DNA from: CAZRRV01 sp964406705
GTDB taxonomy: Bacteria; Bacillota; Clostridia; Oscillospirales; Acutalibacteraceae
Direction of reading: 5' to 3'
DNA: 22,838 nt
Assembly (NCBI GenBank): GCA_964406705.1
Contig: CAYOSS010000023.1
Coordinates: 1 to 22,838, forward strand
This document shows, one piece after another, positions 6,034-14,588 of the stretch. Under the pieces are notes generated by a model. It ran no database searches, was not told where the DNA came from, and worked only from the letters and a program-made list of their open reading frames with translations. Both the position numbers and the translations under genes were made by a program. Every line of letters begins with the position of its first letter. The stretch's first letter is position 1.

Positions 6034-7679
6034 CCGGGAAAGGAGTCCTTCAGCGACACGGTGCGGTTAAACACCAATTTGCCGGGCGAGGAATCCTTAT
6101 CGGCGGTGAAGTACCCCTGCCGCATAAACTGGTACGCGACGCCGGGTTTGGCGTCAGCCAGCGACGGCTCGCACTTGACGCCCTCCAACACCTCCACGGA
6201 GCCGGGGTTGAGCGAGGAAAGCAGATCCTCGGCGGAGCCGGGGTCGGGGTCGCGGAACAGCCGGTCGTACAGCCTGACGGTCGCGTCCACGGCGTGGACC
6301 GCGCTCACCCAGTGGATGGTGCCCTTTACCCTGCGCCCGTCGGGGGCTTCGCCGCCCTCGCTCTCGGGGTCGTAGGTCACATGAACGGCGGTAACGTCGC
6401 CCCGCTCGTCCGTCTCGTGATAGGCGTATTTCACTATGTACGCACCCTTCAGCCGCACCTCCCCGCCCGGGACGAGCCTGTAGTATTTTGGCGGCGGGTC
6501 GGCGGAAAAGTCGTCCCTCTCGATATAAAGCTCCCTTGTGAACGGCAGGGATTTGCGCCCCGCGGCGGGGTCGGAGGGGTTGCGCGCCACCTCCACCGGC
6601 TCTTCCCCGCCCTCCGGGTAGTTGTCCACCACGACTTTGAGGGGCCGCAGCACCGCCATAGCCCGCTCGGCGTACGTGTTGAGGTTGTCCCGCACGCAGG
6701 ACTCGAGCAGGGCGTAATCCACGATGCTGTACGCCTTGGAAACTCCCACCTTCTCGATAAACTCCCTCACGGCGGCGGCGGGGTAGCCTCTACGCCTCAT
6801 ACCGCAGACGGTCGCCATACGCGGGTCGTCCCAGCCGGAGACCGCGCCACGGCTTATCAGCTCCAGGCATTTGCGTTTGCTTGTTAAGCAGTAGTTGAGG
6901 TTAAGCCGCGCGAACTCAATCTGCCGGGGCGGCTCCTCGGTTATCCCGGCGGCCCAGAGCACCCAGTTGTACAGGGGGCGGTGGTTCTCGAACTCCAGCG
7001 AGCAGAGGGAATAAGTCACCCCCTCCGCCGCGTCGGAGAGCGGGTGGGCGAAATCGTACATCGGGTAGACGTGCCAGCGGTCCCCGGTGCGGTGATGAGT
7101 GGCGTTCAGCACACGGTATATCACCGGATCGCGCATATTGAGGTTGGGAGAGCTCATATCGATTTTCGCCCGGAGCACCATACTCCCCGTGGGTATTTCT
7201 CCCGCCGCCATCCTGCGGAAAAGCTCGCGCGTCTCCTCCACGGGGCGGTCGCGGTAGGGACTGTCGCGCCCCGACTCCGTCAGCGTACCCCGGTACTCCC
7301 GGATCTCCTCGGGGGAAAGCTCGTCCACGTACGCCAGCCCCCGGTCTATAAGCCGCCATGCGCATTCGTAGATAAAATCGAAGTAATCGGACGCGTAGCA
7401 CTCCCTGTCCCAGGTAAAGCCCAGCCAGCGGATGTCCTCCTTAATCGCGTCGACGTACTCGGTGTCCTCCTTCTCGGGGTTGGTGTCGTCGAAGCGCAGG
7501 CAGCAGGTCCCGCCGTACTTCGCCGCCGTGCCGAAATCAATGCAAATGGCCTTTACGTGGCCTATGTGCAGGTACCCGTTTGGCTCCGGGGGGAAACGCG
7601 TCTGCACGCGCGTCGCCCGCCCCTCGGCCAGGTCCCCGTCTATGGCGTCGTGTATGAAATTGCTCCAACGCTCGTCCAT
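6030..7679 (-). CDS. glnS: Glutaminyl-tRNA synthetase
   Basis: Class I aminoacyl-tRNA synthetase charging tRNA-Gln with glutamine. The 549 residues match the roughly 554 of the Escherichia coli enzyme. The GlnRS-specific PPEPNGYLHIGH motif lies at residues 30-41, LRFDDTNPEKED follows, and the KMSKS-equivalent loop reads LTSKRK (265-270). The C-terminal half holds the beta-barrel anticodon-binding domains. The ATG at 7679 has GGGAGGAG 8 nt upstream, and the gene begins 18 nt after gltX, so the two are probably co-transcribed. Having GlnRS implies that this organism need not rely only on the GatCAB route for Gln-tRNA; no gat gene is in the window. Confidence 0.96.
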   Translation of the reverse strand: MDERWSNFIHDAIDGDLAEGRATRVQTRFPPEPNGYLHIGHVKAICIDFGTAAKYGGTCCLRFDDTNPEKEDTEYVDAIKEDIRWLGFTWDRECYASDYFDFIYECAWRLIDRGLAYVDELSPEEIREYRGTLTESGRDSPYRDRPVEETRELFRRMAAGEIPTGSMVLRAKIDMSSPNLNMRDPVIYRVLNATHHRTGDRWHVYPMYDFAHPLSDAAEGVTYSLCSLEFENHRPLYNWVLWAAGITEEPPRQIEFARLNLNYCLTSKRKCLELISRGAVSGWDDPRMATVCGMRRRGYPAAAVREFIEKVGVSKAYSIVDYALLESCVRDNLNTYAERAMAVLRPLKVVVDNYPEGGEEPVEVARNPSDPAAGRKSLPFTRELYIERDDFSADPPPKYYRLVPGGEVRLKGAYIVKYAYHETDERGDVTAVHVTYDPESEGGEAPDGRRVKGTIHWVSAVHAVDATVRLYDRLFRDPDPGSAEDLLSSLNPGSVEVLEGVKCEPSLADAKPGVAYQFMRQGYFTADKDSSPGKLVFNRTVSLKDSFPG

Positions 7680-7697
7680 CCGCCGTGCTCCTCCCGG

Positions 7698-9359
7698 TTA
7701 TTCGGCTTCCCAGTGCCGCAGCGCCGCCTCGAGCCGCTCCCGGCAGCGCGCCTCGCCGAGCAGGCTCATTACGGCGCATAAGTCGGGGGTGTTCCTCCTG
7801 CCCGTCACCGCCACCCGCACCACCGTGCCGGCGTCGCCCACGCTCCCCCGGTAGCGCCCGGGGTCGGCGCGGTAATCCCTCGTCTCGGCGGCGAAACCCA
7901 GCGCGGGGCATATGCTTTTTAATAAAGCGAACCACTCGTCGCGGTCGGCTATGGGCCGGTACACCGCGAGATACGCCCGCGCCACCTCCGCCGCCGTCGC
8001 GGGGGCGATATTCTCCGGCAGGTCGTAACAGGGGGTGTAAAGTTCGTCGTAGAAGTAGGAAGCGTAATCCCTCGCGTCGCTCCAGCGGGCAATATCCTTG
8101 CGGGGCTTGACGCCGCCCCGGTCAATGGAAAACACCGCCTTGGTGTACTCCCTGTCGCGGGAGAGTATACCGAAAAGCTCCGGGTCGTACTCCCGGGACC
8201 AACTGAGCAGCTTCTCCGTCACCGCGTCCGCGTCGAGGGTACTCACGTAATTCTTCGCGACATCCTCCAACTTGCTCCCGTCGAACAGCGCGCCGGAAAC
8301 GCTCATCCTGCGCAGCGAGAACGGGAAATCGGTGTACGCCGCCCCGCGGTTGGCTCTGCGCCAGGGCTCGTACTCGCTGGAGACCACGGTCATCAGGTAC
8401 TCGGTGACCGCTCCCGGCTCGTAGCCCCGTTCTATAAAGTAGCGAACCGCCGCTTCGGGGTCTTTCCGTTTGGAAATTTTGCGCCGCGCCCCGCCGTCCT
8501 GCTTCATAATCGGCGCGACGTGGGCGTACTTGGGGGGCTTCCAGCCGAGCAGCCGAAACAGCTGCAGGTGCTTGGGCGCGGAGGAGACCCACTCGTCCCC
8601 CCGGATCACGTGGGTGGTGCGCATAAAGTGGTCGTCCACCACGTGGGCGAAGTGGTAGGTCGGTATCCCGTCCGACTTTAACAGAACAAAATCCTCGTCG
8701 TTCTCGGTGAGCTCCAACCTGCCCTTGACGGCGTCGTCGAGGTAAACTTTGTTCTCCTCGCTTCCGGGGCTTTTTAAGCGGAGAACAAAGGGCCGCCCGG
8801 CGCGAAGCTCCCTCTCCACCTCATCGACGGCGGCGTCTCTGTCGTCCGCGAACTCGCCGTAGTAGCCCGTCCGCGCCCCAGATTGCTCCTGCCGCCGGCG
8901 TAAGCCGTCAAGCTCCTCCGCCGTCTTAAAGCTCGGGTAGGCGAGCCCCCGCTCGACTAAGGACTTCGCCACGCAGGCGTAAATCTCCCCCCGCTCGCTC
9001 TGACGGTAGGGCCCGTACTCCCCAGTAGAGCCGTCAATACCGAAGCCCTCGTCCGTCGCTATGCCGAACGCGCGCAGCCCGTCTACTATGTCCCGCGCGC
9101 CGCCCTCCACCTCGCGCTTCTTATCCGTATCCTCGAGGCGAAAGTAGAACACGCTCCCCGGCGAGCCGGCCGCGAGGCGGTTGACCAACGCCATATAGAG
9201 CACGCCTAAGTGCAGATACCCCGTGGGGCTGGGCGCGACCCTCGTCACACGCGCCCCCTCCGGGAGCCCGCGCGGCGGGTAGAACCGCTCGTAATAATCC
9301 GGGTCTGTATCGACGCCCGGGAAAAGAAGATTCGCCATTCGCTTGCATTCGTCCGGCAT
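7698..9359 (-). CDS. gltX: Glutamyl-tRNA synthetase
   Basis: Class I aminoacyl-tRNA synthetase charging tRNA-Glu. The HIGH-type motif is in VAPSPTGYLHLG (residues 41-52), FRLEDTD follows, and the KMSKS loop is KISKRKDPEA (294-303). HVIRGDEWVSSAPKHLQLF is a further family block. The 553-residue length fits the longer GltX form. I chose the ATG at 9359 because GAGG lies 6 nt upstream; a second ATG at 9338 has no ribosome binding site. The frame is open further upstream only through the 33-bp array. It is followed by glnS after 18 nt. Confidence 0.95.
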   Translation of the reverse strand: MPDECKRMANLLFPGVDTDPDYYERFYPPRGLPEGARVTRVAPSPTGYLHLGVLYMALVNRLAAGSPGSVFYFRLEDTDKKREVEGGARDIVDGLRAFGIATDEGFGIDGSTGEYGPYRQSERGEIYACVAKSLVERGLAYPSFKTAEELDGLRRRQEQSGARTGYYGEFADDRDAAVDEVERELRAGRPFVLRLKSPGSEENKVYLDDAVKGRLELTENDEDFVLLKSDGIPTYHFAHVVDDHFMRTTHVIRGDEWVSSAPKHLQLFRLLGWKPPKYAHVAPIMKQDGGARRKISKRKDPEAAVRYFIERGYEPGAVTEYLMTVVSSEYEPWRRANRGAAYTDFPFSLRRMSVSGALFDGSKLEDVAKNYVSTLDADAVTEKLLSWSREYDPELFGILSRDREYTKAVFSIDRGGVKPRKDIARWSDARDYASYFYDELYTPCYDLPENIAPATAAEVARAYLAVYRPIADRDEWFALLKSICPALGFAAETRDYRADPGRYRGSVGDAGTVVRVAVTGRRNTPDLCAVMSLLGEARCRERLEAALRHWEAE

Positions 9360-9384
9360 AATTAGCCTCGCTCTACAGTTAATT

Positions 9385-9766
9385 TGGTGCCGCCGTGAAA
9401 GGTCGGGGACCGCCCGACAGTCTATCGCGGAATACCGGGAAACCGCCCCGCGATCTGCCGCAACAGATCGGGGGCAAACCCCGCAATCTGCCGTAAAAAG
9501 TTGGGGAACCGCCCCGCAATTTGCCGCAACAGGTCGAAAACAGCTCCGCAACAAGCCGCAATAACCGGAGAGAAACGTCCCTAATCAGGCGCGTCGGGTC
9601 GGGAGACCACTCCGCAATCTGTTGTAACCGACCGGGAACCGCCCTGCAATCTGTCTCAATAAGTCAGGGCCGCCTCATAGTCTGCCTTAAAAGATCAGAG
9701 ACTGCTCGGTAATCTGCCTCAGCAGGTCTGGACCCCGCCCCGCGATCTACCTCAAAAGTCCGGGGA
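9385..9766 (-). repeat. 33-bp tandem array seeded by the queT 3' end
   Basis: On the plus strand units with the core ACCGCCCCGCAATCTGCCG begin at 9409, 9442, 9475, 9508, 9541, 9574, 9606, 9638, 9669, 9701 and 9734, a period of 31-33 bp; a partial unit starts near 9385. The unit at 9734 contains the queT stop codon (9749-9747) and its final codons. The array therefore consists of about ten degenerate copies of the last codons of queT plus a little downstream DNA. It fills the 387-bp gap before gltX. Divergence between units suggests an older array. Confidence 0.88.
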
Positions 9767-10256
9767 ACCTCTTGGCGAAGAGATAGTACACCGGCACCCC
9801 CAGCGCGAGGCAGACCGCCGCCTCGCTGAGCCCCACCTGCCACAGCGCGGCCAGGAATCCCGCGAGGCGGGCTCCGCGCGGCAGGAACACCGCCGTCATC
9901 GCCCCCACAGCGAGGGAGTTCAGCACTGTCGGGAACACCGCCGCGAGATAGGGCGCGCCCCTGCCCGCCCGGCTCGCTATGCAGCGTATCGCGAGGGAGG
10001 AGAGCAACGTCGCCGCGGTCCCCAATACTACGTCGAGGGCGCCGGAGGGGCTGGCAATATTTGACAGCAGGCACCCCACCGTAAGCCCCGGCACGGCGGC
10101 GGGGGTGAGCAGGGCAAGCGTGTTCAGCGCCTCGGAAACGCGGAACTGCACCGGCCCGTAGGCCAGGTTCATCGCGGCGGACAGGTACGTCAGCACCGCG
10201 TAAGCCGCCGCTATCAGCGCGGCCCTCACAAGGAACCGCGCCCCTCCGCGCCTCAA
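9747..10256 (-). CDS. queT: QueT-type queuosine-precursor transporter
   Basis: Substrate-binding S component of an ECF-type transporter thought to import the queuosine precursor preQ1. The hydrophobic protein has several membrane segments and the family blocks GPVQFRVSEALNTLALLTP, GCLLSNIASP and LDVVLGTAATLLSS. I start it at a TTG (10256-10254) that overlaps the rqcH stop as TTGA and has GGAGG 7 nt upstream, giving 169 residues. An in-frame GTG at 10277 would add seven residues but lacks a ribosome binding site. The shared ECF energising components are not in the window. No preQ1 riboswitch is visible, as expected for a downstream operon gene. Confidence 0.88.
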   Translation of the reverse strand: MRRGGARFLVRAALIAAAYAVLTYLSAAMNLAYGPVQFRVSEALNTLALLTPAAVPGLTVGCLLSNIASPSGALDVVLGTAATLLSSLAIRCIASRAGRGAPYLAAVFPTVLNSLAVGAMTAVFLPRGARLAGFLAALWQVGLSEAAVCLALGVPVYYLFAKRFPGLLR

Positions 10257-11962
10257 TCCCTCTCCTCCCCGCTCCACGGGGTGACGTACACCGTGGTTTG
10301 GTTGCGGAACGTCACAAAACCGGGTCTCGCGCCGGCGGGTTTCTTAACGTACCGCGCCTTGGTGATGTCCACGGGGACGTTGTCGCCCCGTCCCGCCTTC
10401 GAGTACCTCGCCGCGAGGCTCGCCGCGAAAATCAAATCCTCCTCCGCCGGCTCCTTACCCCCGGCGTAGAGTATCACGTGCGAGCCGGGGACGTTCTTCG
10501 CGTGGAGCCAGTAGTCGTCCTTGCCGGCGTGGGAGGTGAGCCAGTCGTTCTGGGTGTTGTTCCTGCCCACCGACACGGAGAACCCCCCGGGAGAGGTGAA
10601 GCGCGGGGATTTCGGGGCGGCGGGTTTCCGTCTTTGCCCCGGCTGGCGGCGTATGTACCCCGCCTCGGCGAGCTCTTGGCGTATCTCGGAGAAGTCCTCC
10701 GGGGTCCGGGCGTGTGAAAGGCTATCCTCCACGGAGCGCAGATATTCGAGCTCCTCCGCCGCGTCGTCTATAAGCCCGCCCAACATCCCGGCGGCGGCGG
10801 TTCTCTTGCGGTATTCCCGGAAATACCGCTCGGCGTTCTGCCCCTGGGAAAGCTCGGGCCGCAGCGGCACGGTGACCTCCCGCATATCGGGGCTGTACCA
10901 GTCGGTGAGCCGGACGGCGGTGTCGCCCGTCTCCGCCTTCCCGGGGTTGGATTTCAGTAACTGCCCGTAGAGGAGGTACTTTTCCCTCCCCTCGCACCGG
11001 GCCAAATCCTCGCGGCGGGCGGCAAGCTTTTTCTCCGCCCTCGCCGTCGCCGCCCTCACCGTCCGGGAGAGATCCCCCGCGCGCTCCGCCAATAGCGCGG
11101 CCTCGGTTTTCTCTTTGTAGAAGCGGTCCAACAGGGCGCTGAAAGTCGGCTCCCGGAGAAGCTCCGTCCCCTCGCCGTACTGCGTTACGGGGAACCAGGA
11201 GAAATCCCGCGCGGCGCCGCCCCGCGTCAGAAAACACGGCTCTCCGCCCGCCTCGTAAGTCTCGCGCAGGAGGTTCAGTGTTTCGGTGAGCCGCTCTCGG
11301 TGGCGCTCCCCGAACGGGCCTCCCCCGGGGAGCGCCCGGTGCGCCAGCTCCCTCGCGACAAGCGGGGAGACCCCCCGCAGCGTTCTCCGCGCGGCCTCGT
11401 CGCCCGGCAGACCCGTCGCTATCATCGCGTCCGTGAGCTTCCCCGCGTCGGTCAGGATACTGAGCCCCGGCACCGGCTCGGGCGGGGAGTACACCGCTCC
11501 CGGCTGGATTATCCTCCCGCCGGCCTCGAGGTCGCTGCGCCGTACGGCGTCGATTATCCGCCCGTCGCCGCCCGTAAGGATGATGTTCCCGTGGGAGCCG
11601 AACAGCTCCGCGACTAAGGTGTAGCGGACAAGGTCGCCCAGGTCGTTGTACCTCTCCGCCGTGATGTAGAGGACCCGCTCGAAGTCCCGCGCCTCGATCC
11701 CCGTCACCCGCGCGCCGGTGAGGTATTTGCGCAGCAGCATACAGAACATCGGCGGGGTATCCGGGTTGCCGTAGGAAAGCTCCGTAAACTGCGCCCTCGC
11801 CTCCCCCTGCCTCGCGGAAATGAGCAGCGCGGCCCGCTCCTCCCCCCGCAGGTGGAGCAGCACGGTGTCCCGGGAGGGCTGGTATATCCTCTCGACGCGG
11901 CCGCCGACCGCCCCCCTCATCTCCCGGCACAGAAGCGAGAGGGTTACCCCGTCTAACGGCAT
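10253..11962 (-). CDS. rqcH: RqcH / NFACT-family ribosome quality control protein
   Basis: By family, RqcH binds stalled 50S-peptidyl-tRNA complexes and recruits tRNA-Ala to add alanine tails that mark the peptide for degradation. It was formerly annotated as a fibronectin-binding protein. The 569 residues match the usual length. The NFACT-N block PPMFCMLLRKYLTGARV lies at 70-86, a central helical coiled-coil region follows, and the C-terminal NFACT-R block has GRNNTQNDWLTSHAGKDDYW and KNVPGSHVI. The DR motif needed for tailing in Bacillus aligns here with E95-R96, a conservative change. The ATG at 11962 lies 23 nt after the DUF1858 stop with only a weak ribosome binding site. Confidence 0.93.
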   Translation of the reverse strand: MPLDGVTLSLLCREMRGAVGGRVERIYQPSRDTVLLHLRGEERAALLISARQGEARAQFTELSYGNPDTPPMFCMLLRKYLTGARVTGIEARDFERVLYITAERYNDLGDLVRYTLVAELFGSHGNIILTGGDGRIIDAVRRSDLEAGGRIIQPGAVYSPPEPVPGLSILTDAGKLTDAMIATGLPGDEAARRTLRGVSPLVARELAHRALPGGGPFGERHRERLTETLNLLRETYEAGGEPCFLTRGGAARDFSWFPVTQYGEGTELLREPTFSALLDRFYKEKTEAALLAERAGDLSRTVRAATARAEKKLAARREDLARCEGREKYLLYGQLLKSNPGKAETGDTAVRLTDWYSPDMREVTVPLRPELSQGQNAERYFREYRKRTAAAGMLGGLIDDAAEELEYLRSVEDSLSHARTPEDFSEIRQELAEAGYIRRQPGQRRKPAAPKSPRFTSPGGFSVSVGRNNTQNDWLTSHAGKDDYWLHAKNVPGSHVILYAGGKEPAEEDLIFAASLAARYSKAGRGDNVPVDITKARYVKKPAGARPGFVTFRNQTTVYVTPWSGEERD

Positions 11963-11985
11963 ATCGCCGGACGCCCGACGGGAGC

Positions 11986-12180
11986 CTACTTGGCGGCGGC
12001 GTTGAGCCGCGCCAACAGCTCTTCCGTATCCACCCCGTGCACCTCGCACGCCTCGGCTATGCTCTCCCCTCTCGAGGCGGGGCAGCCCAGGCAGTGCATA
12101 CCTATCTCGAAGAAGTACTCCGCCAAGTCACTGTCGCGGTCAAGCACGTCTCCAACCAACATATCCCCGGTGATTTCCAT
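11986..12180 (-). CDS. DUF1858 domain-containing small protein
   Basis: A 64-residue protein consisting of one DUF1858 domain, related to the N-terminal domain of ScdA/RIC-type iron-sulfur repair proteins. The characteristic GMHCLGCPASRGESIAEAC segment carries two cysteines in a CxxC arrangement, plausible for redox or metal binding, though the function is unproven. The ATG at 12180 has AAGGAG 8 nt upstream, placed directly after the proA stop codon, so translation is probably coupled to proA. It is followed closely by rqcH. Confidence 0.9.
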   Translation of the reverse strand: MEITGDMLVGDVLDRDSDLAEYFFEIGMHCLGCPASRGESIAEACEVHGVDTEELLARLNAAAK

Positions 12181-12192
12181 AGTAAACTCTCC

Positions 12193-13428
12193 TTATCTTG
12201 TTTGCCCGTTTCCCCGGACAACGTATTTATAGCTTGTAAGCTCTCTTAGTCCCATCGGGCCCCTCGCGTGGATCTTCTGGGTGGAGATGCCTATCTCCGC
12301 GCCGAAACCGAAGCACCCCCCGTCTGTAAAGCGGGTGGAGGCGTTGACGTACACCGCGGCTGAGTCCACCTCCCGCAGGAACCGCTCGGCGTTTTCGCGG
12401 TTTTGCGTTACAATGCAGTCCGAGTGGCGGGTGGAGTACCTCTTGATATGCTCCAAAGCGGCGTCAAGGTCCGGGACAATCTTAACGGATATCTTCTTAT
12501 CCAGAAACTCCGCCGCGTACTCCTCCTCGCCCGCCGGCAGCAGGTCGGGGACTATCCGGCGGCACTCCTCGCAACCGTAAATCTCCACCCCCTCGCGCCG
12601 CAGGGCCGCCGCTATCCTCGGCAGAAACTCCGCCGCTATATTGCGGTGAATAAGCAGGCTCTCCAGCGCGTTGCACACCGAGGGGCGGGAGCATTTCGCG
12701 TTAATGATGATCCTCTCCGCCCCGCCGGCATCGGCGGACTCGTCCACGTAGGCGTGGCAGTTGCCCACGCCCGTCTCTATGACGGGCACGTTGGCGTTAT
12801 CCACGACGCTTCGTATCAGCCCCGCTCCCCCGCGCGGGATCAGCAGGTCGAGGGACCCTTTGGCCCGCATCATAGCGGTGGCGGAGTCGCGCGAGGTGTC
12901 CTCCACGAGGCACACGCAGTCCGCCGGGATATCGCCGCCCAGCGCCCCCCTCATCGCCGCGACTATGGCCTTGTTGGAGCGGATGGCCTCCTTGCCCCCG
13001 CGCAGCACCGCCGCGTTGCCGGATTTAAGGCAGAGCGCCGCCGCGTCCGCCGTGACGTTGGGGCGGGCCTCGTAGATTATCCCCACGACACCCAGCGGCA
13101 CGGAAACTTTTTCTATCTCGATGCCCTTTTCCCCGGTAAATTTTTCCAGAGTGACCCCCACCGGGTCGGGCAGCCCCGCGACGTCGCGCAGCCCCTCCGC
13201 CATAGCCTGCACGCGTTGTTCGGTAAGCCGCAGCCGGTCGAGCAGCCCCTCTCGCATTCCCGCCGCCTTCGCCGCTTCTAAATCCTCCTCGTTCGCCGCG
13301 AGGATTTCCTCCGCGTGGGCGGCAATCCCCGCCGCCATAGCAAAGAGGGCGGCGTTCTTTTCGTCCGACGGGGCGAGCCGCAGCCTGCCCGCCGCCGCTC
13401 CCGCCCTCGCGAAGAGTTCCTCCAACAT
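12193..13428 (-). CDS. proA: Gamma-glutamyl phosphate reductase (glutamate-5-semialdehyde dehydrogenase)
   Basis: Second step of proline synthesis: reduces gamma-glutamyl phosphate to glutamate-5-semialdehyde with NADPH. The 411 residues are typical. Visible are PLGVVGIIYEARPNVT (111-126), the catalytic cysteine C252 in RPSVCNALE, and GFGAEIGISTQKIHARGPMG near the C-terminus. The usual NAKTQRPSVCN reads NAKCSRPSVCN, adding a second nearby cysteine (C246). The ATG at 13428 has AAGGAG 9 nt upstream. It follows proB but is separated from it by a repeat array of about 360 bp containing an assembly gap, which is unusual for this pair. Confidence 0.96.
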   Translation of the reverse strand: MLEELFARAGAAAGRLRLAPSDEKNAALFAMAAGIAAHAEEILAANEEDLEAAKAAGMREGLLDRLRLTEQRVQAMAEGLRDVAGLPDPVGVTLEKFTGEKGIEIEKVSVPLGVVGIIYEARPNVTADAAALCLKSGNAAVLRGGKEAIRSNKAIVAAMRGALGGDIPADCVCLVEDTSRDSATAMMRAKGSLDLLIPRGGAGLIRSVVDNANVPVIETGVGNCHAYVDESADAGGAERIIINAKCSRPSVCNALESLLIHRNIAAEFLPRIAAALRREGVEIYGCEECRRIVPDLLPAGEEEYAAEFLDKKISVKIVPDLDAALEHIKRYSTRHSDCIVTQNRENAERFLREVDSAAVYVNASTRFTDGGCFGFGAEIGISTQKIHARGPMGLRELTSYKYVVRGNGQTR

Positions 13429-13455
13429 CTCCCGTGACTCCTTCCGTCAATATCC

Positions 13456-13830
13456 CCGGATAATCAGCCGGCTCGGGCAAATGACAGCCGGTGTATCCCG
13501 GCTAACCCCCGGCTCGGGGCAAGAGCAGTCGATACACTCCGGCTAACCCGCCGCTTCAGGCGGGAGCAACCATCCGCCCCGACCGGTCCGCCGGCTCGGG
13601 CAACAANNNNNNNNNNNNNNNNNNNNNNNNNNNNNNNNNNNNNNNNNNNNNNNNNNNNNNNNNNNNNNNNNNNNNNNNNNNNNNNNNNNNNNNNNNNNNN
13701 NNNNNNCAACCATCCGCCCCGACCGGTCCGCCGGCTTGAGCAAAGGGCATCCCGCCGCTCCGGCTAATCAACTGCCGATATACCCCCGGCTATTCTCCCG
13801 CTTCGGGCAGGAACAGCGTCCCCTCGGCGC
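13456..13830 (-). repeat. About 41-bp tandem array seeded by the proB 3' end, with an assembly gap
   Basis: Plus-strand units beginning CCGGCTAA, or variants, start at 13456, 13498, 13539, 13579, then after the gap at 13719, 13760 and 13786. The spacing is 40-42 bp except for the last (26 bp). The unit at 13786 is the proB end itself: its CTA is the complement of the proB stop codon, and CGCTTCGGGCAG encodes the final residues. A 30-bp stretch is identical on both sides of the N run (13567-13596 and 13707-13736); without the Ns these copies would be 40 bp apart, in register with the array. Confidence 0.8.
13607..13706. other. Assembly gap (100 N) inside the proB-proA array
   Basis: Exactly 100 N, a conventional placeholder of unknown true length. 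It sits where the repeat units are most alike, so the number of units here is not known and may be larger than shown. Confidence 0.95.
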
Positions 13831-14587
13831 GGCCGTCGAGCAGGTCGTACAGCTTCTGGGGGCGCTCGCCGGACATCACCACGGTGGGGATCCCCCGCCG
13901 CGCGGCGTAGGAAGCTGCCTCAAGCTTGGTGCGCATACCTCCCGTCCCCCGACCGGAGCCGCTCCCTCCCGCCGTGGCTAACATCTCCTCCGTGACCCTC
14001 TCCACGCGGGCCACCTTCCGCGCGTCGGGGTGGCTCGCCGGGTCCGCGTCGTAGTACCCGTCTATATCGGTGAGTATAACGAGCAGGTCCGCCCCGACAA
14101 GCGCCGCCACCATAGCGGAGAGGTTGTCGTTGTCGCCGAAAACTATCTCCTCCACCGCGACGGAGTCGTTCTCGTTCACTATGGGAATGGCGTTCAGCCT
14201 CAGCAGGGCGGCGAACGTGTTGGTGACGTTGGAGCGCAGCTCCGGGTCGTCCACGGCCCCGCGGTTCAGCAGTATCTGAGCCGTGACGTAGCCGTACTCG
14301 GAAAAGGCGCGGTCGTATATGCTCATAAGGTCGCACTGCCCCACCGCCGCCGCCGCCTGCTTGCCGGGGGTGTCCTCCGGGCGGGATTTGAGGCCCAGCC
14401 TGCTGACCCCTATGCTGATAGCCCCGGAGGAGACCAAAACCACCTCGCGGCCGCCGTTACGGATGTCGCTTACCACCATAGCAAGCTTCTCTATCTTGCG
14501 GAGGTTGGGCCGCCCGTTGGGGTAAGTCAGGGTGGAGGTGCCGACCTTTATAACCAGGCGCTTCGCCGCCGTGACGAACGTCTCCAC
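13790..14587 (-). CDS. proB: Glutamate 5-kinase
   Basis: First step of proline synthesis: phosphorylates glutamate at the gamma-carboxyl with ATP. The 265 residues form the amino acid kinase domain only; the C-terminal PUA domain of the long form is absent, as in several Bacillota. Motifs include LVIKVGTSTLTYPNG near the N-terminus, VLVSSGAISIGV, VNENDSVAVEEIVFGDND and GTGGMRTKLEAA. The start is a GTG one base after the secA stop, with GGTGG as a modest ribosome binding site, so translation is likely coupled to secA. Its 3' end is duplicated in the following array. Confidence 0.95.
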   Translation of the reverse strand: METFVTAAKRLVIKVGTSTLTYPNGRPNLRKIEKLAMVVSDIRNGGREVVLVSSGAISIGVSRLGLKSRPEDTPGKQAAAAVGQCDLMSIYDRAFSEYGYVTAQILLNRGAVDDPELRSNVTNTFAALLRLNAIPIVNENDSVAVEEIVFGDNDNLSAMVAALVGADLLVILTDIDGYYDADPASHPDARKVARVERVTEEMLATAGGSGSGRGTGGMRTKLEAASYAARRGIPTVVMSGERPQKLYDLLDGRAEGTLFLPEAGE

Positions 14588-14588
14588 G

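Noticed and set aside
9360..9554. N-terminal extension of GltX with 11-residue repeats
   Set aside because: The open frame comes from the 33-bp array, whose length is a multiple of three; the GltX family starts near 9359, where a good ribosome binding site is present.
9385..13830. CRISPR arrays
   Set aside because: Units are head-to-tail without alternating conserved repeats and unique spacers, periods differ between loci, units match neighbouring gene ends, and no cas genes are present.
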